From NCBI GenBank assembly GCA_002878375.1, contig NIRF01000001.1:361931-425930 (forward strand): DNA of 64,000 nucleotides, read 5' to 3'. A program made the translations under genes and the position numbers. Shown here piece by piece: positions 19,262-26,256 of this stretch (the first letter of the stretch is position 1; every line of letters starts with the position of its first letter). A model generated the notes under the pieces. The model was not told the DNA's origin. It ran no database searches and worked only from the letters and a program-made list of their open reading frames with translations. This DNA comes from Dictyoglomus sp. NZ13-RE01. Its GTDB lineage: Bacteria > Dictyoglomota > Dictyoglomia > Dictyoglomales > Dictyoglomaceae.

Positions 19262-19954
19262 ATGGATTTTAATTTAAAGGTAATTTATGAAGATAATCAC
19301 TTATTAGTAGTGGAAAAACCAGCAGGGATATTGGTACAAGGTGACTCCACAAGAAAGATTACACTATTAGAAATTGCAAAGAGTTATATAAAAGAAAAAT
19401 ACAAAAAACCTGGAAATGTATTTCTTGGCATAGTACATAGATTAGATAAAAATGTGTCTGGCGTTTTAGTTTTTGCAAGAAATTCAAAATCTGCAGGTAG
19501 ACTTTCCCAAGCTTTTAGAGAACATATGGTAGAAAAAGTATATATTGCCCTTACTGAGGGAAATACAACACTAAAAGAAGGAATTTGGGAGAACTATATC
19601 TTTTGGGACGAAAGAAACAAAAAAGCTGTTGTTTTTGAAAACGAGGTAACTTATTCAAAGAAGGCTATAACATATTTTAAAGTTATTGAGAAAAGAAAGG
19701 AATTAATACTATGGAAACTTTCCCCTAAAACAGGAAGAAAACATCAATTAAGAGCAGAACTTTCTCATATAGGATGTCCAATAGTAGGAGATGTAAAGTA
19801 TGGCTCCAAAGTTAGGTTTGTAGAAAATGCTATAGCTCTTCACTGTTATAAAATAAAGTTTAAGCATCCCGTAAGAGATGAAATTATGGAGTTTAAAATG
19901 GATCCCCCAGTTGCCTTTTATGAAAAATTTGGTTTATTTACTCTTGAAATTTAG
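19262..19954 (+). CDS. RluA-family pseudouridine synthase
   Basis: A 230-residue RNA-uridine isomerase. The catalytic Asp lies in IVHRLDKNVSGVLVFARN. The start YEDNHLLVVEKPAGILVQGD and the later KTGRKHQLRAELSHIGCPIVGD are family blocks. There is no S4 domain, so it resembles the short RluA/RluC/TruC enzymes; the target site in rRNA or tRNA cannot be assigned. It begins 2 bp after the GIY-YIG-like gene. Confidence 0.92.
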   Translation: MDFNLKVIYEDNHLLVVEKPAGILVQGDSTRKITLLEIAKSYIKEKYKKPGNVFLGIVHRLDKNVSGVLVFARNSKSAGRLSQAFREHMVEKVYIALTEGNTTLKEGIWENYIFWDERNKKAVVFENEVTYSKKAITYFKVIEKRKELILWKLSPKTGRKHQLRAELSHIGCPIVGDVKYGSKVRFVENAIALHCYKIKFKHPVRDEIMEFKMDPPVAFYEKFGLFTLEI

Positions 19955-19964
19955 TTTTTTCTTT

Positions 19965-20633
19965 TCACTTGAATTGAACTTCATATAAGGTTTTATACTT
20001 CCCATTTAATGACAAAAGTTCCTCATGAGTTCCCTTTTCTACAATCCTCCCATCATCCACTACATATATAACATCCGCATTCTGTATAGTAGAAAGTCTG
20101 TGAGCTATAACTAATGTGGTTTTACCCTCCATAAGTCTTTGAAGAGCATTATTTACTAATTCCTCAGATTCAGGATCTAAGGAGGATGTGGCCTCATCTA
20201 ACAAAAGTATTGGAGAATTTTTTAGTAATGCTCTTGCAATAGCAATCCTTTGCCTTTGACCTCCTGATAAATTTACACCCCTCTCCCCTACCTTTGTATC
20301 AAAACCGCCGTGTTCCTCTGTAATAAAATCGAAGGCTAAGGCTTTTTTTGCAAATATTATGATTTCATCATCCTTTGCATCATACTTTCCATAACGTATA
20401 TTCTCTTTAAAGCTTTCTGGGAAAAGATATACATCTTGATTTGCTACAGAAAACTTTTCTCTTAATCTCTCCAAATTCCACTCTCTTAAGGGTACTCCAA
20501 AAATCTTAATATCTCCTTTATTAGGTTTATAAAAGCCAAGAAGAAGTTTCACTATAGTAGATTTTCCACCCCCACTCTCTCCAATTATGGCAACTTTTTC
20601 TCCCCTTTTGATTTTTAAATTAATATTTTTCAA
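19965..20633 (-). CDS. ABC exporter, ATP-binding part (downstream half of a split gene)
   Basis: A 222-residue nucleotide-binding domain with Walker A GESGGGKST, Q-loop NQDVYLFP, signature LSGGQRQRIAIARA, Walker B ILLLDEATSSLD and the H-loop AHRLST, all intact. It lacks the usual first strands of the domain, which lie at the end of the upstream frame. The only start available is a TTG overlapping the upstream stop (TTGA), with AGGA nearby, so reinitiation is possible. See the 8-bp duplication at 20642-20657. Confidence 0.85.
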   Translation of the reverse strand: MKNINLKIKRGEKVAIIGESGGGKSTIVKLLLGFYKPNKGDIKIFGVPLREWNLERLREKFSVANQDVYLFPESFKENIRYGKYDAKDDEIIIFAKKALAFDFITEEHGGFDTKVGERGVNLSGGQRQRIAIARALLKNSPILLLDEATSSLDPESEELVNNALQRLMEGKTTLVIAHRLSTIQNADVIYVVDDGRIVEKGTHEELLSLNGKYKTLYEVQFK

Positions 20634-21685
20634 TACTTCCTTATTACCATATTACCATTATAAGAAAACGAAACATTCTCAAATTCAACTGCATAAGGAT
20701 AATCTTTAATTCCTTCTTCTATTTCACCAAAGCTTTCTTCTTCTTGATTTAATATTTCCTCTATTCTTTCGCCTGCCGCTTTTGCTTTTCTGTAATTACT
20801 TATTATGTTTGGAAAAACATTAACAGAAGCTAAAAAGACATTCAAAAGTTCAATAAAAGCAAGGATTCCTCCTACTGTCATCTCTCCTTTTAAAACCAAA
20901 CTACCCCCATAAAAGAACATGAGAAGAAAAGGACCAATCTGAAGCATCATTTTTATAGGTTCAAGAACTACTTCATATCTTGCAGACCTTAATCCCTCTT
21001 TAAAAGCTTTTTGGAGTTCTTTTACAAATCTATTATGAATTTCCTTCTGAAGATTAAACGATTTTATAACGGCTATACCTGAAATAGAATCTTGAGCTAA
21101 TGTATTCACATCCCCAAAAGCATCTTGTTGTTTTTGAGTGAATTTTTCAATTGGAGAACTAATGATGACAGAAAGAAATAATATAATTGGGATAACAGTA
21201 AAGCAAAATAGAGTCAACTTCCAGCTAATATTTAATGCCAGTATAACCCCCATTATAAAGGTAACAGGATGGTATAAAAGATCATTTAATGACCCCCCTA
21301 TAAAATTTTGAATAAGGGACAAATCATTTGATAAACGCGATATAAAATCTCCTGTAGAATTGTTTTCTATATATTCTATAGGTACTTTTAATAGTTTCTC
21401 ACCAATTACAATTCTTAAATTCGCTAAAGTTTTTTCTGCAAATCTTCCAAAGGTGTAGGACTTAATATACTCAAGAAAGATTTTTAAAACTACAATAACT
21501 ACTACTATAAAGACTATTTCCCTAAAAAGATTTCGATTCATCGTTAGAATTGTATCGGAGATTTTTCTCTCAAAATTTATAAGAGATATATTCAGAAAGG
21601 AAATGATAATTGATAGAATACCAGCAAGTATAAACAGTCTAACATCTTTCTTAACAACATTTAAAATTTTTGCTTCTTTTATCAT
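20630..21685 (-). CDS. ABC exporter, transmembrane part (upstream half of a split gene)
   Basis: About 351 residues: the six-helix ABC exporter membrane domain (FISRLSNDLSLIQNF is the coupling-helix region) followed by the first strands of an ATPase domain (VEFENVSFSYNGN), then stop. Normal homologues of this half-transporter type are single proteins of about 570-600 residues. Removing one copy of the 8-bp repeat would fuse the frames into a 570-residue protein. The frame opens at 21733, but the ATG at 21685 has a GGGGAG ribosome binding site. Confidence 0.85.
   Translation of the reverse strand: MIKEAKILNVVKKDVRLFILAGILSIIISFLNISLINFERKISDTILTMNRNLFREIVFIVVVIVVLKIFLEYIKSYTFGRFAEKTLANLRIVIGEKLLKVPIEYIENNSTGDFISRLSNDLSLIQNFIGGSLNDLLYHPVTFIMGVILALNISWKLTLFCFTVIPIILFLSVIISSPIEKFTQKQQDAFGDVNTLAQDSISGIAVIKSFNLQKEIHNRFVKELQKAFKEGLRSARYEVVLEPIKMMLQIGPFLLMFFYGGSLVLKGEMTVGGILAFIELLNVFLASVNVFPNIISNYRKAKAAGERIEEILNQEEESFGEIEEGIKDYPYAVEFENVSFSYNGNMVIRKY
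20642..20657. repeat. 8-bp tandem duplication that splits the ABC exporter gene
   Basis: TATTACCA occurs twice in direct succession (20642-20649 and 20650-20657). On the coding strand this is TGGTAATA twice. With one copy the frame reads YNGNKEVLKNINL, the expected sequence of an ABC ATPase; with two copies it shifts and ends at TGA. Confidence 0.9.
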
Positions 21686-21761
21686 CTTGTAATTCTCCCC
21701 ATTCCCAAATTTCTTTTTAACATCAGCTTTCATATTTTAATATTAATTCTTATATTTTGTC

Positions 21762-21790
21762 AATATAAATTTTATAAAATAGAAAGTCAA
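21762..21790 (-). promoter_or_regulatory. Promoter for the ABC exporter gene
   Basis: On the minus strand TTGACT (21785-21790), a 17-bp spacer and TATATT (21762-21767). It lies 77 bp before the chosen start codon. Confidence 0.6.
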
Positions 21791-21826
21791 AATTAATATT
21801 TTTAAAAGGTTAAATTTTATCATAAA

Positions 21827-21880
21827 TTAAACTAACATTAAAACTTTTTAATAGCAATTTAGAGTAAGTCATGTTATATT
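21827..21880 (+). promoter_or_regulatory. Alkaline phosphatase promoter with PhoP-box-like repeats
   Basis: An extended -10, TGTTATATT (21872-21880), has no good -35. Instead three related hexamers, TTAAAC (21827), TTAAAA (21838) and TTAATA (21848), recur at 11 and 10 bp, ending about 21 bp before the -10. This resembles PhoP boxes of phosphate-starvation genes in Bacillus. The base composition makes chance repeats likely, so this is tentative. Confidence 0.4.
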
Positions 21881-21914
21881 AGAATTGAAAATTTCTAAAT
21901 AAGGAGGTTTAGGT

Positions 21915-23228
21915 ATGAGTAGAGGTAAGATCCTTTTAATTCTTCTTCTCCTAATCTCCCTACTTACTCTCTCTTTTGCTGAGGTGCCAAAGGTTAAAAA
22001 CGTAATATTCTTCATAGGTGATGGAATGGGCTTGGAAAGCGTAGATCTATCAAGGATTATCCTCGTAGGGAAAGATGGATACTTAGATTTTGAAAAGGCA
22101 CCTTATACCGGCATCGCAAAAACCTATTCAGCAAATACCTTAGTGACTGATTCTGCTGCTGCAGGAACTGCTCTTGCAACTGGATTTAAAACCAACAATG
22201 CATGGCTAAGCATAACCCCAGACGGAAAACCTGTAAAAACTCTTCTTGAAGCTGCAAAGGAGCTTGGAAAATCAACAGGACTAATCACTACTGTAACTAT
22301 AACCCACGCGACACCAGCAGCCTTTGGTGCCCACACAACATCAAGAGATGAACTTCCTGTAGCAGATCAATACGCCCAATTTAAATCAGCGGACATATAT
22401 ATGGGAGGAGGATTATCCTATTTTCTTCCAAAATCTAACCCAAAGAGTAAGAGAAATGATGAAAGGAATCTAATAGAAGAATTTAAGCAGGCAGGTTATG
22501 AGTTTGTTTCTACGCCAGAAGAGTTAAAAAATGCAAAAGCTCCTAATGGAAAGATTTTAGGACTATTTGATTACGAATATCTCCCATATTTTATGGATAG
22601 AGAATTTTTAAAGTCAAAAGTACCTTCTCTGGCAGATATGACAAGAAAAGCCTTAGAAGTTTTAAGTAGGAACAAAAACGGCTTCTTTGTCATGATCGAG
22701 GGAGGGAAAATTGACTGGGCAAATCATGCCCATGATGCTGCATGTGCAGCTTGGGAAACTTACGAGTTTAACGAGGCAGTAAAAGTTGCCTTAGAATTTC
22801 TCCAAAAGAACTATAATACATTAATCATAGTAACAGCAGACCATGAAACAGGAGGAATAGGGCTCTCTACTGGAAAATATGAGATAACTCCAGATGTTTT
22901 AAAGAAACAAAAACTATCTTGCGAGACTTTAGCAGGCTTAGTAAAAGGTAAGAGTGATTCTGAGATCAAAGAAATTTTCAAGGATTATGTAGGTATAGAA
23001 GACTTAAAGCCAGAAGAAATTGAAAAAATAAAGAAGGGAGTAACCTTAGATATTGCAAATATTATATCAACAAGAGCTCAAATTGGCTGGACTACAACAT
23101 CCCACTCTGGTGGAAGTGTGCCTGTTTATGCTTTTGGAAGGGGAGCCCAATACTTTACAGGAGTTTATGACAATACTGATATTGCGAAAAAAATAGCTGA
23201 TCTTGCTGGTTATACCTTATCAAAATAA
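21915..23228 (+). CDS. Secreted alkaline phosphatase
   Basis: A 437-residue phosphomonoesterase of the PhoA superfamily. It has a signal peptide (1-22, ending LSFA), metal ligand Asp36 in FIGDGMGLES, nucleophile Ser80 in VTDSAAAGTALATG, THATPAAFGAH, a metal-binding TADHETGG motif and a C-terminal His in TTSHSGGSVPV. It probably scavenges phosphate outside the membrane. The ribosome binding site is AAGGAGG. A 59-residue gene starts at its stop codon. Confidence 0.94.
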   Translation: MSRGKILLILLLLISLLTLSFAEVPKVKNVIFFIGDGMGLESVDLSRIILVGKDGYLDFEKAPYTGIAKTYSANTLVTDSAAAGTALATGFKTNNAWLSITPDGKPVKTLLEAAKELGKSTGLITTVTITHATPAAFGAHTTSRDELPVADQYAQFKSADIYMGGGLSYFLPKSNPKSKRNDERNLIEEFKQAGYEFVSTPEELKNAKAPNGKILGLFDYEYLPYFMDREFLKSKVPSLADMTRKALEVLSRNKNGFFVMIEGGKIDWANHAHDAACAAWETYEFNEAVKVALEFLQKNYNTLIIVTADHETGGIGLSTGKYEITPDVLKKQKLSCETLAGLVKGKSDSEIKEIFKDYVGIEDLKPEEIEKIKKGVTLDIANIISTRAQIGWTTTSHSGGSVPVYAFGRGAQYFTGVYDNTDIAKKIADLAGYTLSK

Positions 23229-23407
23229 TGATCTATAAAGTTGATGCTACTTTTGGAGTATTGGTAAAAGTTGGGGATAAAGTGAAAAAAGGAGATAAAT
23301 TAGGACTCTCTCAAGATTTAAAAGACGTAATAGCAGAAGAAGACGGTGAAGTAAAGAATATAAAATTTGTAGGTGGCGAACATATTTTCATAATTGAGAT
23401 TGAATAG
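23228..23407 (+). CDS. 59-residue lipoyl/biotinyl-like mini-protein
   Basis: A short frame from the ATG at 23228, which overlaps the phosphatase stop (TAATG), to TAG at 23405-23407. The product starts MIYKVDATFGVLVKVGDKVK and continues KGDKLGLS, then VIAEEDGEVKNIKFVGGEHIF. The pattern V-x-V-G-D-x-V-x-x-G-D-x-L followed by a-x-x-D-G-x-V is that of a barrel-sandwich hybrid (biotinyl/lipoyl) domain. There is no E-x-M-K-type modification lysine, so it is unlikely to carry biotin. The terminator begins within its stop codon. Function unknown. Confidence 0.75.
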   Translation: MIYKVDATFGVLVKVGDKVKKGDKLGLSQDLKDVIAEEDGEVKNIKFVGGEHIFIIEIE

Positions 23408-23430
23408 GTGGGGAAGTAATCCCCACCTTT
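23407..23430. terminator. Bidirectional terminator between the phosphatase and xylanase genes
   Basis: GGTGGGGA, a 5-base loop, TCCCCACC, followed by TTTCT on the plus strand and AATA-rich sequence on the other. It sits exactly between two convergent transcription units and can serve both. Confidence 0.8.
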
Positions 23431-23435
23431 CTAAT

Positions 23436-24518
23436 TTATTTATTAAAGTTTACAATTTCCCAGAACGCCTTCTTTGGATTTTGATTTGCATCAAAAATAA
23501 GAGGATAATCTTTCCTACCTCTCACAGGCCAAAAATCAAGCCATGTAACTCCATCAGTTACGCCCCAAAATGTTACTCCACTAACATAATTTTTATTTCT
23601 CCTTAATACTTCAAAAATTCTCTTGTAAACTTGAGCTTGAATATCTAAACGATCCTGAGGAGGATTTTTTGAGAAATTTGCATTCTCATATCTATCCCTA
23701 TATATAGAAACATCAAGTTCTGTAATCTCAACCTTAACGCCTAAAGAAGCAAATTTCTTAATTGATTCTTCAAGCATTTCAGGAGTAGGCCATTGTAAAA
23801 GCCAATGCCCCTGTATTCCTACACCATGAATTGGAATACCCTTTTCTTTTAATTTCTTAACCAACTGATATGCCTTATCCCTTTTTATTGGTTCCTCTAA
23901 ATTGTAATCATTGTAAAAAAGCAAAGCATTTGGATCTGCCTCATGCGCCCAAATAAAGGCTTTCTCTATAACTTCCTCTCCTCCAATCTTATACCAAGGA
24001 GCATCTCTCAAAAATTCACTGGGATTATCAGAAATTGCTTCATTTACCACATCCCAAACAGCCACTTTACCCTTATAATAACCAACCACCTTCATAATAT
24101 GTTCCTTCAATCTCTGCAAAAGTATCTCTTTACTTACTGGATTTCCATTATCATCCCTAAAAACCCAGGCAGGCACCTGTTGATGCCAAACTAATGTATG
24201 TCCTCTAACTCTCATCTTATTCTCCATAGCAAATTCCACAATTTTATCTGCAGGCTCAAACCTGTAAGTTGAGGGGGTAGGATGAATTATTTCCCATTTC
24301 ATTTGGTTCTCAGGAGTCAAACTATTAAAATGTTTCTTCAAAAGCTCATCGTAAAACTCAATAGTTTCAGGACTAACTGCTGCACCAATAGGAAAGTAAT
24401 CTTTGTAAACCTGCCAAAGAGAAGGAATCTCACCACCCATAACAACCTCCTTACTTGTAAAAATTAAAGTTATAGAAAGGGATAACATAAGGATGAGTAA
24501 AATTTTAAAGACTCTCAT
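23436..24518 (-). CDS. Secreted endo-1,4-beta-xylanase, GH10
   Basis: A 360-residue enzyme that cleaves xylan internally. It has a signal peptide over roughly residues 1-25, then a single GH10 barrel: HTLVWHQQVPAW, acid/base Glu160 in WDVVNEAI, nucleophile Glu267 in ITELDV, and VTFWGVTDGVTWL. It has no binding module. The longest frame starts 54 bp further upstream, but the ATG at 24518 has GTGGAGG at proper distance. It has its own promoter and terminator, so it is monocistronic. Confidence 0.96.
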   Translation of the reverse strand: MRVFKILLILMLSLSITLIFTSKEVVMGGEIPSLWQVYKDYFPIGAAVSPETIEFYDELLKKHFNSLTPENQMKWEIIHPTPSTYRFEPADKIVEFAMENKMRVRGHTLVWHQQVPAWVFRDDNGNPVSKEILLQRLKEHIMKVVGYYKGKVAVWDVVNEAISDNPSEFLRDAPWYKIGGEEVIEKAFIWAHEADPNALLFYNDYNLEEPIKRDKAYQLVKKLKEKGIPIHGVGIQGHWLLQWPTPEMLEESIKKFASLGVKVEITELDVSIYRDRYENANFSKNPPQDRLDIQAQVYKRIFEVLRRNKNYVSGVTFWGVTDGVTWLDFWPVRGRKDYPLIFDANQNPKKAFWEIVNFNK

Positions 24519-24543
24519 ATCGGACCTCCACTTTTTTTCTTTT

Positions 24544-24572
24544 ATTATATCCTCTTCTACTTTATTAAGCAA
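24544..24572 (-). promoter_or_regulatory. Xylanase promoter
   Basis: On the minus strand TTGCTT (24567-24572), 17 bp, then a perfect TATAAT (24544-24549). It lies 26 bp before the chosen ATG, which excludes the longer upstream start. Confidence 0.7.
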
Positions 24573-24592
24573 TCATTAAATCAATCGTTTTA

Positions 24593-25453
24593 TTAGTACT
24601 TAGCCACAACCAAAAACCAATTGTTTTTCTCCTTAATCTCAATAACATTAATATTATTCTCCTTCAATTTATCAACAACCTCTTTTAGTCTGCTCTCAAT
24701 TATTCCTGAAAATATACAAATGGAATTTTCTTTGAGTATCTTATGCAATTTTTCAATCAATTTTGTAATTAGCTCTGCTGTTAAATTAGCAATTACTAAG
24801 TCAAATCTTTCTTCTATTCCTTCGATTAAATTACCTTTTATTACTTCTATAGGAGTTTTATTCAAAGCACTATTCTTCTTGGCAATATCCACAGCTATAT
24901 CATCAATATCAATAGCCAATACCCTATCAGCTCCAAGTTTTTTTGAAACAATTGCCAAAATTCCTGTTCCTGTTCCTATATCAATAACACTCATACCTGG
25001 TTTTAAATAATCCTGAAGAGCCTTTATACACATCAAAGTTGTTTCGTGGGTTCCTGTACCAAAAGCCATCCCTGGATCAATTTCTACTACTATTTTTCCC
25101 TCTTTTTCATAATTTTCCCACGTTGGGGTTATCACAATATTCCCAATCTCCACAGGCTTATAATATTTTTTCCATGAGTTTGCCCAGTCTTCTTCATCAG
25201 TATAGTTTAGATTAATCTCTATCTTACCAATATCAAGATAATTTGATATAGATTGAAGTCCTTCCCTTATTTTTTCTAAAAGCTTATCAGCATCTACCTT
25301 CTCATCAAAATAAGATTTTATAGTTTCATACTCGCCTTTAAGAATATCCTCTCCCACAACAGACACACCTTTTGTTCCTAACTCATTTAACAAATTAAAT
25401 AAAGCTTCTTCTGCTTCTTTTTTTATTTTTATACTTATCTCAATGTATTTCAT
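24593..25453 (-). CDS. prmA: Ribosomal protein L11 methyltransferase
   Basis: A 286-residue SAM-dependent methyltransferase that trimethylates ribosomal protein L11. Motifs are VEIDPGMAFGTGTHETT, the SAM loop VIDIGTGTGILAI and the catalytic-site LVIANLTAEL, with the separate N-terminal L11-recognition domain in the first ~110 residues. It follows the FAH-family gene by 2 bp. Confidence 0.93.
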   Translation of the reverse strand: MKYIEISIKIKKEAEEALFNLLNELGTKGVSVVGEDILKGEYETIKSYFDEKVDADKLLEKIREGLQSISNYLDIGKIEINLNYTDEEDWANSWKKYYKPVEIGNIVITPTWENYEKEGKIVVEIDPGMAFGTGTHETTLMCIKALQDYLKPGMSVIDIGTGTGILAIVSKKLGADRVLAIDIDDIAVDIAKKNSALNKTPIEVIKGNLIEGIEERFDLVIANLTAELITKLIEKLHKILKENSICIFSGIIESRLKEVVDKLKENNINVIEIKEKNNWFLVVAKY

Positions 25454-25455
25454 AA

Positions 25456-26205
25456 TTACCTCACAAAATTTACTAATTTCCCTATTCCTTCAATTTCTAT
25501 CTCGATTTTATCTCCAATATTCATAGGTCCGATACCAGATGGTGTTCCAGTCATAATAATATCAAAAGGTTCCAATGTCATAATATGACTAATAAAGCTT
25601 ACCAAATCCTCAACTTTAAAAATAAAGTTCCTTGTATTAGATTTTTGGACAACTTTATCGTTTAAAATGGCTCTTATCTCGACATTATTAGGGTCTATTT
25701 CATCAGTTATAATAGGACCAATTGGCGCAAAGGTATCAAAGGATTTAGCAATGGTCCACTGCCCATCTTTAGGCTGTAAATCTCGAGCAGTAACATCATT
25801 ACCACATGTATATCCTAAAATATAATCCTTTACTTTTTCCTTGGGAATCATTTTCCCTTTCCTTCCTATAACAATAACTAATTCTGCTTCATAATCTACC
25901 CTTTTGCTCATATGTGAAGGATAAATTATCTCATCAAAGGGACCAATAACAGAAGTAGGAGGCTTCAAAAATAATACTGGTGACTTCGGAAGCTCCAATT
26001 TTAATTCTTCCGCATGATCTTTATAATTTAGCCCAACACAAATAACTTTCTTTGGCTCACTGGGAGCTAACATCTTTAAATCCTTTAAATCATAAATAAT
26101 ATTAGACAATTCTAAAGGATCAAAGCTTTTTATTCTATTTACATTATCCTCTTCTATAACACCATAAAAAGTTTCTCCAGCATAAGAAAATCTTCCTATT
26201 TTCAT
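25456..26205 (-). CDS. Fumarylacetoacetate hydrolase family protein
   Basis: A 249-residue member of the FAH / 2-hydroxyhepta-2,4-diene-1,7-dioate isomerase superfamily. VICVGLNYKDHAEEL, the metal-binding VDYEAELVIVIG and GYTCGNDVTARDLQ, and the MTGTPSGIG motif are present. Many bacterial members are acylpyruvate hydrolases or oxaloacetate decarboxylases; the substrate is not evident here. It lies downstream of the GH31 gene and upstream of prmA on the same strand. Confidence 0.88.
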   Translation of the reverse strand: MKIGRFSYAGETFYGVIEEDNVNRIKSFDPLELSNIIYDLKDLKMLAPSEPKKVICVGLNYKDHAEELKLELPKSPVLFLKPPTSVIGPFDEIIYPSHMSKRVDYEAELVIVIGRKGKMIPKEKVKDYILGYTCGNDVTARDLQPKDGQWTIAKSFDTFAPIGPIITDEIDPNNVEIRAILNDKVVQKSNTRNFIFKVEDLVSFISHIMTLEPFDIIMTGTPSGIGPMNIGDKIEIEIEGIGKLVNFVR

Positions 26206-26256
26206 TACGTCCTCCTCTTAAACTTTTTTTCTGTATTTTAACCAAAATTCTTTATA

